Source: DASRDR01 sp044867785 (GTDB lineage Bacteria; Methylomirabilota; Methylomirabilia; Rokubacteriales; DASRDR01). Taken from it: DNA of 29,118 nucleotides. A program made the position numbers and the translations under genes. Location: assembly GCA_044867785.1 (NCBI GenBank), contig JBIOVM010000132.1, positions 1-29,118 on the forward strand, written 5' to 3'. The notes under the pieces were generated by a model. The model saw only the letters and a list, made by a program, of their open reading frames with translations, did no database searches and was not told the origin of the DNA. Within the stretch, counting starts at the first letter, position 1; each line of letters opens with the position of its first letter. This document shows, piece by piece, positions 9,263 to 17,128 of the stretch.

Positions 9263-9757
9263 ATGGCACAGCCTGGACTCGTGCGAGTTTGCCTCCGTGA
9301 CAAGCAGCGCCGAGTGAGCGGGCTCGCGCGCCCGTGGCGCGTGCCTGCCCTGCTCGGGGCGCTCGAAGCCGACCCCGAGACCGTTCCGGAGCTCCTGGTC
9401 GCTGCCCAACGCTTCTTCCACGGCCACCCGTTCGCGAGCCCGAGTTACGAGGGTCTGTTCGGCGCGCTGCGGCGCGCCCGGGTCGATCGCCGCTACTCCG
9501 AGAAACCGACCGGCCACGGGCTCGCCGTCTTCGACCTCGAAACCCGGCGGGTCCGGGTGGAGGCTCGAGGCATCGGCTGGCGCCGCGGGGGCTGGCTCTA
9601 CTACCACGACGGGGAGAGGTTCACCCGACGTCGGGTCACGTTCCGGATCCCCGAGTCGTGGCTCGTCGAGGGGATGCCGCCGGACCTGACCCCGCAGCTC
9701 GAGTGGAACGACGGCGGGCCGGAGCCGTTCGAGCAGCTGTTCGAGACGGACGAGTAG
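9263..9757 (+). CDS. Conserved-looking protein of unknown function
   Basis: I do not recognise this 164-aa protein. It has no signal peptide, membrane segment or metal-binding cluster. Its centre has an aromatic/Arg-rich section (GIGWRRGGWLYYHDGERFTRRR, seen as GWRRGGWLYYHDG then RRRVTF) that reads like beta strands. The C-terminus is acidic (EPFEQLFETDE). It begins with ATG 9263, and codon use resembles its neighbours. It ends one base before the GTG of the first DUF507 gene, so it is probably co-transcribed with that pair. That placement is the only clue to its role. Gene status is likely because the frame is open, tightly spaced and preceded by a promoter-like element. Confidence 0.7.
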   Translation: MAQPGLVRVCLRDKQRRVSGLARPWRVPALLGALEADPETVPELLVAAQRFFHGHPFASPSYEGLFGALRRARVDRRYSEKPTGHGLAVFDLETRRVRVEARGIGWRRGGWLYYHDGERFTRRRVTFRIPESWLVEGMPPDLTPQLEWNDGGPEPFEQLFETDE

Positions 9758-9758
9758 C

Positions 9759-10037
9759 GTGAAAGGCCAGCAGGAGATCGCGAACCGCATCGGGGAGGTC
9801 ATCGCCAAGCGCCTGGTGGGGCGGCGCTTCATCGAGGCGAAGGACGAGACGCGCGTCCGCCAGGCGCTCGCGCGCGTGATCGTGGAGAACCTGACGGCCG
9901 AGGAGCAGCTCGACGCCGACGCGCGCCGGCTCCTTCAGGAGCACGCGCGCGACATCCGCGAGAAGGGCCTGGACTACCGGCAGCTGTTCGCGAAGACGCG
10001 GGAGAAGCTCGCGCGCGACCGGGGGTTCGTCCTGTGA
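9759..10037 (+). CDS. DUF507 family protein (first copy)
   Basis: This 92-aa protein matches the DUF507 pattern: an N-terminal helix (IANRIGEVIAKRLVG), the ALARVIVENL segment and a long amphipathic middle (EEQLDADARRLLQEHA). The C-terminal part is DYRQLFAKTREKLARDRGFVL, close to the D-Y-x-x-L-F-x-K-x-K-x-x-L-A family ending. It starts with GTG 9759. No activity is established for the family. It is all helical, cytoplasmic and without membrane segments. The stop overlaps the start of a second DUF507 gene, so the two may form a heteromer (inference). Confidence 0.8.
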   Translation: MKGQQEIANRIGEVIAKRLVGRRFIEAKDETRVRQALARVIVENLTAEEQLDADARRLLQEHARDIREKGLDYRQLFAKTREKLARDRGFVL

Positions 10038-10318
10038 TGAAGTGGAGCCGGGAACGGCTCTTCTACCTGGCCGCGCGCTTGACCGAGCAAGTCCTGGCCC
10101 AGGAGGGCGTGGTCGCGCTGAAGCCCGCCGACGACGTCCGGAACGAGATCCTCCGCACGCTCTCGGACGAGACCCGCGTCGAGGAGTCGATCGACGCCGA
10201 GGTCCGGAAGATCCTGTCGAGCTACGCGCGGCCCGCCCCGGAAGGCAGCCCGGAGTGGGAGGTCCTCTACCAGAAGACCCGAGACGAGGTCTTTCGGCGC
10301 CGGTTCCGCTTGGCGTGA
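10037..10318 (+). CDS. DUF507 family protein (second copy)
   Basis: A second DUF507 protein, 93 aa from ATG 10037 (a GTG three bases earlier is possible). It has the family start M-K-x-S-R-E-R, the RNEILRTLSDE segment, VRKILSSYA and the ending YQKTRDEVFRRRFRLA, parallel to the first copy. Similarity between the two is at the pattern level rather than close identity, so the duplication is probably old. The genes touch (TGATG), implying translational coupling and a fixed ratio. Function unknown. The next gene begins 67 bases later. Confidence 0.8.
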   Translation: MKWSRERLFYLAARLTEQVLAQEGVVALKPADDVRNEILRTLSDETRVEESIDAEVRKILSSYARPAPEGSPEWEVLYQKTRDEVFRRRFRLA

Positions 10319-10385
10319 GGCCCGGGCGCCCCACGACGGGGCGCGGCGCGCTCATCCCCCGTTCCCGCGCCCCGAGGAGAGTCGC

Positions 10386-11303
10386 ATGAAGCTCTGCCAG
10401 TTCCAGGCGGCCGGCCTGCGTCGCGTGGGCGTCGTCGACGGTGACGCGGTCATCGACATCACGGCGCCTCGCGCCGGCGTCAGCTCGGTCCTGGACCTCG
10501 TCACCCGCGGGCGCACCCCGGCCGGGATCGAGCGGCTGGCCCGACGGCTGGCCCGGGCGCCGCGCCGCCCGCGGCACGCGTGGTCGGCGCTGGACCGCGC
10601 GCCGCGCGGCCGAGGGGTCGGGCTCCTGCCGCCGATCGACCCTCCCGAGGTGTGGGGGGCGGGCATCACCTACCGGCGGAGCCGCGAGTACTACTCGGAG
10701 CACGACACCGGCCAGGCGCACCGGGGCAAGGGCATCTACGACTACGTGTACGACGCCGAGCGTCCGGAGCTCTTCTACAAGGGCTCGGCCGCGCGCTCGG
10801 TCGGGCCGCACGCCGCGGTCGGCCTCCGGGGTGACTCCCGGCTCACCGCTGTGGAGGCCGAGCTGGCGGTCGTCGTCGGGGCCGGCGGGGCGATCGTGGG
10901 CTACACGGTGGGGAACGACCTCTCGGCCTGGGACATCGAGCGCGAGAACCCCCTCTTCCTCCCGCAATCGAAGATCTTCCAGGGGAGCTTCGCCTTCGGC
11001 CCGGTGATCGCGACCCCGGCCTCGATCCCCGACGCCCACGCGCTCACGATCCGATGCGTCATCGAGCGAGCGGGGCAGGCTCTCTACGAGGGCCAGGCCT
11101 CGACCGGGGATCTCAAGCGCCGCTGCGAGGAGCTGGTCGACTGGCTCGGTCGCTACAATCCGATCCCACCCGGCACGGTGCTCTCGACGGGCACCGGCAT
11201 CCTCGTCCCGGACGACCGGGCGCTCGCTCCGGGCGATGTCGTGAGCATCGCGATCGACGGAATCGGCACGCTGCGAAATCCGGTGGCGCGCCTGGCGCGC
11301 TGA
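10386..11303 (+). CDS. Fumarylacetoacetate hydrolase-fold enzyme
   Basis: FAH-fold enzymes are divalent-metal-dependent hydrolases, decarboxylases, isomerases or dehydratases acting on 2-oxo acids. The 305-aa product has an N-terminal domain (1-80) and the catalytic domain with metal-ligand region VEAEL (156-160), GNDLSAWDIE (176-185) and K196 in SKIFQG. The terminal block has GTVLSTGTGI and LAPGDVV. The YDYVYDAERPELFYKG segment (118-133) resembles the sugar-acid branch that includes 2-keto-3-deoxy-arabinonate dehydratase, so a role in sugar-acid breakdown is plausible, though the substrate cannot be read from sequence. The start is ATG 10386 with GAGGAGAG just upstream. It is probably separate from the DUF507 pair. 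Confidence 0.85.
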   Translation: MKLCQFQAAGLRRVGVVDGDAVIDITAPRAGVSSVLDLVTRGRTPAGIERLARRLARAPRRPRHAWSALDRAPRGRGVGLLPPIDPPEVWGAGITYRRSREYYSEHDTGQAHRGKGIYDYVYDAERPELFYKGSAARSVGPHAAVGLRGDSRLTAVEAELAVVVGAGGAIVGYTVGNDLSAWDIERENPLFLPQSKIFQGSFAFGPVIATPASIPDAHALTIRCVIERAGQALYEGQASTGDLKRRCEELVDWLGRYNPIPPGTVLSTGTGILVPDDRALAPGDVVSIAIDGIGTLRNPVARLAR

Positions 11304-11329
11304 CCCGGTCGGAGGAGGGCCCGCCTCCG

Positions 11330-13051
11330 GTGGCGTCCGGGGAGAAGCCGAGGCCGACTGACGCCGGAGGCCCCCTGGCGACGAGGATCCGCGTGATCCG
11401 GGGGGTCGTCGCGGCGCTGCTGTTGGGATCGCTTCCGGCTCTGGCGCCGGCGCTCGCCGCCGGCAAGGGCGGCGCGGAGGAAAGCGAGCCGGGCCTCGCC
11501 CCGCTCGAGGCCGAGCTGCGGCCGACGGCGCCGGTGGAGGTCGATGGCCGGGCGTTGTTCCGCGTGCGCGGCGTGTCGGCATTCCCCGCGCCGGCGCGCG
11601 CGGCGGCCATCGCGGGACGGATCGAGGCGCTGGCCGCCGATCCGAGCGTGCCCGCCGACGCCGTGCGGCGCGTCGAGCTCGACGAGGGCACTGGCATCTT
11701 CGCGGGCAGACGCCTGCTGATGGTGGTCCAGGATGCCGACGCGACCCAGGAGGCCGTCGAGCGCAAGGTGCTGGCGCTCGTGATCGCGGAGGCGATCCAG
11801 ACGGCCGTGGCCGATCACCGACAAGCGCGGAGCCGGCCGGCGCTCGTCCGCAGCGCCGTGCTCGGCGGGCTCGCGACCGCAGTCCTGATGGCGGCCGGCG
11901 CGTGCGTCGTGTGGCTCGCGAGGCGGGCGCATGTCGGGCTGGAGCGTCGCTACGGCCAGCGGATCCAGGCGGTCGGCATCCAGTCCCTCCACCTCGTCCG
12001 CGCGGAGCAGATCTGGGGCGCGGTGCAGCGGCTGCTCGGCGGCGCGCGCGTTCTTGTCCTGCTCGTCCTGGGCGTCCTGTACGTGCGATACGTGCTGGGC
12101 CTGTTCCCCTGGACCCGGGGCGCCGCGCGGCGGCTGTTCGCCGACGTCCTGCATCCGCTGGAGGTCATGGGCCGGGGCATCCTTGACTGGATCCCCGACC
12201 TGCTCTTCCTCGTGGTCCTGTTCATCGTGGCGCGCTACACGCTGCGGGGCGTCCATCTGGTGCTCGGCGCGGTCGCGCGGGGTGAGATCACGCTGCGCGG
12301 CTTCGAGCAAGAATGGGCGGAGCCCACCTACAAGCTGCTCAGGATCGGGGTCATCATGCTCGCCCTGGTCGTGGCGTATCCCTACATCCCGGGGTCGGGC
12401 ACCGATGCGTTCAAGGGCCTGTCGATCTTCATCGGGGTCCTCCTGTCCCTGGGCTCCTCCTCCGCCATCGCGAACATCATTGCCGGCTACACCATGACCT
12501 ACCGTCGGGCGTTCAAGCTCGGCGACCGGGTCAAGATCGGGGACACCATGGGCGACGTCACTGAGATGCGGCTGCAGGTCACGCATCTCCGGACGATCAA
12601 GAACGAAGAGGTGATCGTGCCCAACTCCGAGATCCTGAGCAACGCCGTGGTCAACTACAGCTCGCTCGCGCGTCAGGGCGGGCTGATCCTCCACACCAGG
12701 GTGGGCATCGGCTACGAGACGCCGTGGCGCCAGGTGGAGGCGATGCTCTTGACGGCGGCGGCCCGTACGCGCGGGCTCATGCAAGCGCCCCCGCCCTTCG
12801 TGCGCCAGTTGGCCCTGGGGGACTTCGCGGTCACGTACGAGCTCAACGTCTACACGGACAACGCCCAGACGATGAGCGAGATCTACACAGGGCTGCACCG
12901 GAACGTCCTCGACGTCTTCAACGAGTACGGCGTGCAGATCATGACGCCCGCTTACGAGGGCGATCCGGAGGTGCCGAAGGTGGTGCCGAGGGCCCGATGG
13001 TTCGAGGCGCCGGCCAAGCCCGAGAAGCCGGAGGCGACGTCGCGAGGGTGA
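11330..13051 (+). CDS. MscS-family mechanosensitive ion channel with periplasmic N-domain
   Basis: Channels of this family open under membrane tension and release solutes. From GTG 11330 (GGAGGAGGG 11 bases upstream) the protein has 573 aa; GTG 11393 is an alternative. A signal peptide is likely at 20-44 (basic TRIRVIR, a Leu/Ala core, ALAAG). A soluble domain (65-165) precedes five hydrophobic segments at about 175-197, 239-258, 289-309, 335-352 and 363-385. The last, rich in small residues (IGVLLSLGSSSAIANIIAGY), is the pore helix. The MscS beta-domain follows (FKLGDRVKIGDTMGDVTEM, EEVIVPNSE), then a C-terminal alpha/beta domain. A 2-kb open frame from 11054 overlaps the upstream gene and is not credible as the start. 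Confidence 0.88.
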   Translation: MASGEKPRPTDAGGPLATRIRVIRGVVAALLLGSLPALAPALAAGKGGAEESEPGLAPLEAELRPTAPVEVDGRALFRVRGVSAFPAPARAAAIAGRIEALAADPSVPADAVRRVELDEGTGIFAGRRLLMVVQDADATQEAVERKVLALVIAEAIQTAVADHRQARSRPALVRSAVLGGLATAVLMAAGACVVWLARRAHVGLERRYGQRIQAVGIQSLHLVRAEQIWGAVQRLLGGARVLVLLVLGVLYVRYVLGLFPWTRGAARRLFADVLHPLEVMGRGILDWIPDLLFLVVLFIVARYTLRGVHLVLGAVARGEITLRGFEQEWAEPTYKLLRIGVIMLALVVAYPYIPGSGTDAFKGLSIFIGVLLSLGSSSAIANIIAGYTMTYRRAFKLGDRVKIGDTMGDVTEMRLQVTHLRTIKNEEVIVPNSEILSNAVVNYSSLARQGGLILHTRVGIGYETPWRQVEAMLLTAAARTRGLMQAPPPFVRQLALGDFAVTYELNVYTDNAQTMSEIYTGLHRNVLDVFNEYGVQIMTPAYEGDPEVPKVVPRARWFEAPAKPEKPEATSRG

Positions 13052-13342
13052 CGTCCACAATTAGACATTCGACCCATTCCGCCGCTCGCTCGGGTCACGC
13101 GTGCCAATTTGCCAGGCCAATGTGGCAGTCATCAAAGATGATTGATTTTGCACAATGCTCAGGAAGTTGCTGTTGCTCGGTATCAATCGATCTAATCTCA
13201 AATACCTTCGATCAGGCGGCACGCCGCGTGCAGCGCACCCGCGCACGCCGCCCGGGAGTCGACAGGTGAAGTAGGTTTCGCGCAGGATGCGTAGGCCGGC
13301 GGGCCCCTCCCGGGTGGCGAATTCCAATCACCAGGAGGGGAA
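13052..13342 (+). other. AT-rich intergenic leader before the beta-helix gene
   Basis: These 291 bases contain no convincing gene. Roughly 13060-13210 is far richer in A and T than the flanks. It includes TGCCA/TGGCA inverted halves (13110-13114, 13123-13127) and GGTAT/ATACC halves around 13170-13207. The last part returns to high GC and ends in a strong GGAGGGG Shine-Dalgarno. Composition suggests a regulatory region, perhaps acquired with the gene downstream; no -35/-10 pair is compelling. Confidence 0.4.
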
Positions 13343-14830
13343 ATGCCTTCATGGGCGCTTAATCCGTTCGCCTCACGCCTGGCCGTCGGAGCACTCCTCG
13401 CCGTCCTTCCGTCCGTCGCGGCGGCCGCTACCGCGGTGACCAGCTTCACGCTCATCAACGCCGATACGGGCACCGCGATCACAAACACCTTCCAAGGCGG
13501 GACGCTCGACCTGGCCACGCTGCCCACCAGGAAACTCAACATCCGAGCGAACACGTCCCCATCCACGGTTGGCAGTGTCAGGTTCGGCCTCGATCAGACC
13601 ACGACGTTCCGGATCGAGAACGCGCTGCCCTACGCTCTCGCGGGTAACACCTCCACCGGCGGCTACCATCCCTGGACGCCCAGCCTCGGCACCCACACGG
13701 TGTCCGCCACCCCATACTCTGCGCGCGATGGAACCGGGGAAAAGGGCACGGCTCTTGTCGTGACCATGTCGGTTGTCGATTCCAGCGCCGTCGATCTCCC
13801 CGAGAGCCCGAGCCCGGCCGCCGATCCCCCGAGCACGCTCGTTGACTCCCCGCCGATCGTGATCGACGGCCGCTCCGGCGTGACCATTCGCGGGGTGCGA
13901 ATCCAGAACCCCTCGGGACGGTGCGTCCAGATCCGCAATGCGTCAAACATCGTCGTCGAGGACAGCGAGATCGGGCCGTGCGCGGGCAACGGAGTGGAGA
14001 TCACGAACAGCCACAATGTGACGGTGCGCGACAACTACGTTCACACCGAGCGGAGCGGCTCCAGCAAGATGAATACGGGGCTCGGGGTCCACATCATCAC
14101 GAGCTCCCAGATCCTGGTGCAGGGCAACCGGTTCGAGAACAACGAGACCAGCGTCTACGGCTACACCCCCGGGCACAGCATTCGGGTCGTCGGAAACTAT
14201 TCGTTGAACCCGCTCGGCCCCTATCCCCGCGGACAGCACGTGCAGCTCTGGTCCTGTAACAAGAGCGGGCCGCTGGAACAGCGATGCGAAGTCTCGTCGA
14301 ACTACGGCCGGCTGGATCCAGAGCGGGGGTCCAAGCTCGGCGCGACCCATACCGAGGACATGATCAACATCGGCAAGAGCAACTACGCGCTCATCGAGGA
14401 CAACTATCTTGTCGGCGGGGATAGCGCGAGCGGATGCGGCATCATCGTCGAAGGGCCGTCGTCCTTCACCACCATCCGCGACAATGTGGTGATCCGCACG
14501 GCTCAATGCGGGATCGGCGTCGCCAACGCCGATCACACGGTGGTGGACAGCAACCGAGTGCTGGACACGAACCTCGTCGCCCTCGGTCTGACCACCGGTG
14601 GCAACATCGGGATCTACGTCTGGCGCAAGTCCGACAGCACGAACTACTGCTACAACAACACGGTCCAGCGGAACATCGTGAGCAACCGGTTCCCGGACGG
14701 ACGGTACAACGATCTGAACCTGTCCAGCCGCTGCACGAACACCATCAAGCAGGACAACATCACCGGCGCCGCGGCACGATCTCTCCTGACTCCAGAGTCC
14801 GAGAAGCTGCCGCCACCGCCCGAACCGTAG
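13343..14830 (+). CDS. Secreted right-handed parallel beta-helix protein
   Basis: The 495-aa product starts with a signal peptide (about 1-29: basic start, AVGALLAVLPSVAAAA). Residues 30-140 form a beta-rich domain with LATLPTRKLNIRANTSP and ALAGNTSTGGYHPWTP, a module commonly seen as an Ig-like unit in secreted proteins. From about 170 to 470 there are repeated rungs of the form V-x-I-x-x-S-x-N-V-x-V-x-D-N-x-I, for example GVTIRGVRIQN, NIVVEDSEIG, NVTVRDNYVH, QILVQGNRFEN and FTTIRDNVVI. This is the pectin-lyase-like beta-helix with Asn ladders. Six or more Cys suggest extracytoplasmic disulfides. Such proteins bind or cleave polysaccharides, but no catalytic residues can be assigned. Asn/Ser/Thr-rich codon use and the AT-rich leader hint at acquisition. 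Confidence 0.85.
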   Translation: MPSWALNPFASRLAVGALLAVLPSVAAAATAVTSFTLINADTGTAITNTFQGGTLDLATLPTRKLNIRANTSPSTVGSVRFGLDQTTTFRIENALPYALAGNTSTGGYHPWTPSLGTHTVSATPYSARDGTGEKGTALVVTMSVVDSSAVDLPESPSPAADPPSTLVDSPPIVIDGRSGVTIRGVRIQNPSGRCVQIRNASNIVVEDSEIGPCAGNGVEITNSHNVTVRDNYVHTERSGSSKMNTGLGVHIITSSQILVQGNRFENNETSVYGYTPGHSIRVVGNYSLNPLGPYPRGQHVQLWSCNKSGPLEQRCEVSSNYGRLDPERGSKLGATHTEDMINIGKSNYALIEDNYLVGGDSASGCGIIVEGPSSFTTIRDNVVIRTAQCGIGVANADHTVVDSNRVLDTNLVALGLTTGGNIGIYVWRKSDSTNYCYNNTVQRNIVSNRFPDGRYNDLNLSSRCTNTIKQDNITGAAARSLLTPESEKLPPPPEP

Positions 14831-15659
14831 CGTCGAGCGGGGGCAGCGTCCACGCGGATGGCGGGACGGGCGCCCCGCGCGTTCCTGACCTTCGACGTAC
14901 TCCGACTCGAAGGCCGCGAAGTGGTCGGCCGGCCGGGGACGGATCGCCGCAAGGTCTCGAGGCGCGGGGGGCCTGTTCCACTACTTGACGGGGAGCGCGG
15001 GTTGCTGATGCCGTCCACGTCGAAGGGCCGAGAGCGCTACGCGCACGTGGCGGCTGGGTACCAGCGGGCGGCGGTCGAGGCTCCGGGCACGGGAGCCATC
15101 AGGACAGTGGCACTCAGAGTGGCATCGATGGGAACCCGGCGGGTCCCGCCGCTGTGGCCAGGGCTGGGGAAGCAAACTCGAAGGGAGACGCGAATCCCAC
15201 CGAGATCCGATCGAACGGCGGCAGCTGACGCGTCAACGTCGCCACGGCCGTGATCAACACACCGGGCGGGTGCCCCACCGGCGTGTCGTCCTTGGCACTC
15301 TTGTGGCGCGCGAGTGGTAAGCGGCGTCCGGCGCCAGGGGCCCTCATCGAGCCGCACACCGCCCGGTGCGGCGGCGCAGGGTCGGGCGCGCGGGATACCA
15401 GCAGACGCCGCCGAGGTCCGGGAAACGCGTGTTATACCGCGAGCCTGTTAGGCAATGCGATCGGCCCATGCGTCGTTCGGGCAGCCACCGCCGTGCCACC
15501 CGATCCGGGCTAGCGGGGGTAGCCGTCCGGGCTCATTTCAAGCGCATAGGGGCACCCCTCGCGGCACGAGTCCAGCAGGGCGAGCGTGGGGCGGCGTCGG
15601 CCGTGGGCATCCAGCCAGGTGGGCGGGGTCAGCCTTCTACTCGCGCCGTACGGACGACG
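14831..15659. other. Gene-poor region (about 0.8 kb)
   Basis: No frame here looks like an intact protein. Candidate frames are Arg/Pro/Gly-rich, lack ribosome-binding sites and overlap in several phases, the signature of GC-rich non-coding DNA. A short stretch at 14858-14962 resembles a DNA-ligase fragment (listed separately). The rest shows no RNA gene, repeat array or terminator that I can support. It is probably decayed DNA. Confidence 0.55.
14858..14962 (+). pseudogene. Possible fragment of an ATP-dependent DNA ligase
   Basis: About 35 residues contain AFLTFDVLRLEGREVVGRP followed by DRRKVS. ATP-dependent DNA ligases (LigD/LigC type) have a nearly identical block, F-x-x-F-D-L-L-x-L-D-G-R-D-L-x-x-x-P-x-x-x-R-R, in the adenylation domain. 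Neither the upstream K-x-D-G motif nor any downstream ligase sequence is recognisable, so only a scrap remains. The match is short and could be chance. Confidence 0.35.
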
Positions 15660-15968
15660 TCACGACCGCGGCCCCGGTGCGTCGGGTCCGGGCGTTTCGT
15701 ACACCGCCATCCCTCTCCAGCGGTCAACGAGAAAGAAGTGGAGACCGGACCACACGACCCGTTGCTCGGGTGACAGCGGGTGCCGTCGGTCTGAGATATC
15801 CTCACCATCCGACACCTGTGGGCGGGTTTCCGCGCCCCGGCGGTCTACCACCACCTCGACGCTGGGATCGTTCGCGAACGTAAGCCGGAGACCCTGGGAA
15901 ATGACGGGCTGGTTGTCCGCAACCACGATGAGCCAACGCCGAGTGGTGGTGGTCACGCTTCTGATCAC
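15660..15968 (-). CDS. Small protein with an N-terminal strand motif and VDRR element, function unknown
   Basis: This 102-aa frame (GTG 15968; GTG 15956 or TTG 16010 are alternatives) reads TRRWLIVVADNQPVISQGLRLTF, in pieces RRWLIVVADNQP and ISQGLRLTF. It continues NDPSVEVVVDRRGAETRP, then an Arg-rich part with SPEQRVVWSGLHFFLV. The opening resembles the first strand and helix of a response-regulator receiver domain, but the phospho-acceptor Asp and the rest of that fold are not evident. V-x-V-V-x-D-R-R-x-x-E followed by further DRR motifs resembles small uncharacterised proteins of high-GC environmental bacteria; that is recollection, not a search. It lies in a gene-poor region next to tRNA-Leu. 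Coding status is moderately supported by the non-random, hydrophobic-patterned N-terminus. Confidence 0.5.
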   Translation of the reverse strand: MIRSVTTTTRRWLIVVADNQPVISQGLRLTFANDPSVEVVVDRRGAETRPQVSDGEDISDRRHPLSPEQRVVWSGLHFFLVDRWRGMAVYETPGPDAPGPRS

Positions 15969-16057
15969 CTGATCCGCCCGCCAGCACTGACGGCGGGAAG
16001 GTGAGGCCAATGGCCTCGGGGGTGTGGCGGCTGCGAGCTAAGTATGCGAGAATCCGA

Positions 16058-16144
16058 TGGTGCCGAAGGGGGGACTCGAACCCCCACACCCTTGCGGGCA
16101 CTAGACCCTGAATCTAGCGCGTCTGCCAATTCCGCCACTTCGGC
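16058..16144 (-). tRNA. tRNA-Leu(CAG)
   Basis: On the minus strand the sequence folds as a class II tRNA. The acceptor GCCGAAG pairs with CTTCGGC, the D arm is GCGGAATTGGCAGAC-like, and the anticodon stem CTAGA/TCTAG encloses loop TTCAGGG (anticodon CAG). A long variable arm GTGCCCGCAAGGGTGT is present, with a GTTCGAGTC T arm, discriminator A and encoded CCA (plus-strand TGG at 16058-16060). It reads CUG leucine codons, heavily used in GC-rich genomes. Confidence 0.96.
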
Positions 16145-16205
16145 GCCGAGCAGGCGCTAACGCTACCACCGGGCCCGGGACCCGTCAAGGCGAGGAACCC
16201 CGCGG

Positions 16206-16676
16206 GTGAGGAAAGCCGGGCTGGGCGAGAAGCTGATCGCCTCCAACCGGAAGGCCCACCACGCCTTCGACATCCTGGAGATGCATGAAGCCGGCCTCGT
16301 CCTCCAGGGCACCGAGGTCAAGGCGCTGCGGGACGGACGTGCCGATCTGAAGGAAGCCTACGCGCGGATCGAGGGCGACGAGGCCTGGCTCCTCGGCTGC
16401 CACATCAGTCCCTACGCCCAGGGCAACCGCGCGAACCACGACCCGCTCCGCCCGCGGAAGCTCCTTCTCCATCGCGGAGAGATCAACCGGCTGCTCGGGC
16501 GGGTCATGGAGAAAGGGTTGACCCTCGTCCCCCTGCGCCTATACTTCAAGCACGGCCGCGCCAAGGTCGAGCTGGGCTTGGCGCGTGGCCGGAAGACCCT
16601 GGACAAGCGGCAAGCGATCCGGGACCGCGAGGAGCGTCGCGAAGTCGCGCGCGCCCTGCGGGAGCGGACGCGCTGA
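16206..16676 (+). CDS. smpB: SsrA-binding protein SmpB
   Basis: SmpB binds the tRNA-like domain of tmRNA and delivers it to stalled ribosomes for trans-translation. The 156-aa product has the N-terminal NRKAHHAFDILE block and the signature GLVLQGTEVKALR. It also has LLHRGEINRLLGRV and the basic C-terminal tail GRKTLDKRQAIRDREERREVAR, which enters the decoding centre. The start is GTG 16206 with GAGG ten bases upstream. The ssrA gene begins 13 bases after its stop, so the protein and its RNA partner are next to each other and may share a transcript. Length is normal. Confidence 0.97.
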   Translation: MRKAGLGEKLIASNRKAHHAFDILEMHEAGLVLQGTEVKALRDGRADLKEAYARIEGDEAWLLGCHISPYAQGNRANHDPLRPRKLLLHRGEINRLLGRVMEKGLTLVPLRLYFKHGRAKVELGLARGRKTLDKRQAIRDREERREVARALRERTR

Positions 16677-16689
16677 GCAAGGAGGGCAC

Positions 16690-17047
16690 GGGGGCGACCG
16701 GTTTCGACGGGGATCACGACGTTCGAGTCAGCACCTCGAGGGCGCCCATCACCTCGTCAAATGGTGGGTCGGCTATAGCTGCCGACAGAGAGCTAGCACT
16801 CGCCGCCTAACTAGCGGCGACGTCCGCCCTTCTCGCGCCCGCAGGGGAGGGGGCCGGGCGTCATAATTCTGCAGGCTGGCGCCGGGAGCGGGCCTGGGCA
16901 ACCCGGCGCGAGACAGAACAGGCTGGTCCGACGACGATCCGGTCCGTGGGAGCGTCGGGCGGACGAGAATCAAATCGCGGACTATGGGTGTAGCGGGCTC
17001 GGGCTGACGGTCTTCGGACGCGGGTTCAATTCCCGCCGCCTCCACCA
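16690..17047 (+). ncRNA. ssrA: Transfer-messenger RNA (tmRNA)
   Basis: tmRNA rescues stalled ribosomes. The 5' end GGGGGCGACCGGTTTCGACG matches the conserved tmRNA start. The 3' end has GGACGCGGGTTCAATTCCCG followed by CCGCCTCCACCA, giving a T arm and encoded CCA. GGGGGCG at 16690 pairs with CGCCTCC at 17037-17043 (one G-U). The tag frame, probably resuming at GCC 16781, reads A-D-R-E-L-A-L-A-A and stops at TAA 16808-16810. An extra Ala (GCT) may precede it. The ELALAA ending is a good degron for ClpXP-type proteases. It is a one-piece, non-permuted tmRNA located directly after smpB; no separate promoter is apparent in the 13-base gap. Confidence 0.96.
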
Positions 17048-17063
17048 TCTCTCCGCCCGATTG

Positions 17064-17100
17064 CCGGCGTCTCCGACGTCGGAAAGCTTCGGCTTCTTTC
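17064..17100 (+). terminator. Probable intrinsic terminator of ssrA
   Basis: CCGGCGTC (17064-17071), a 3-base loop and GACGTCGG (17075-17082) form an 8-bp stem with one G-U pair. AAGC-TTCG-GCTT immediately follows as a second mini-hairpin, and then comes the pyrimidine run CTTTC. It lies 17 bases after the tmRNA 3' end and before the amidase gene. The T-run is short, so strength is uncertain. Confidence 0.5.
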
Positions 17101-17128
17101 GCCCCCGGGCTAAGATGGGACCTCTCCC

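Noticed and set aside
13110..13160. A possible sigma-54 promoter (TGGCA ... TTTTGCA) upstream of the beta-helix gene
   Set aside because: The GG and GC elements are about 26 bases apart instead of the required 10, so the spacing excludes it.
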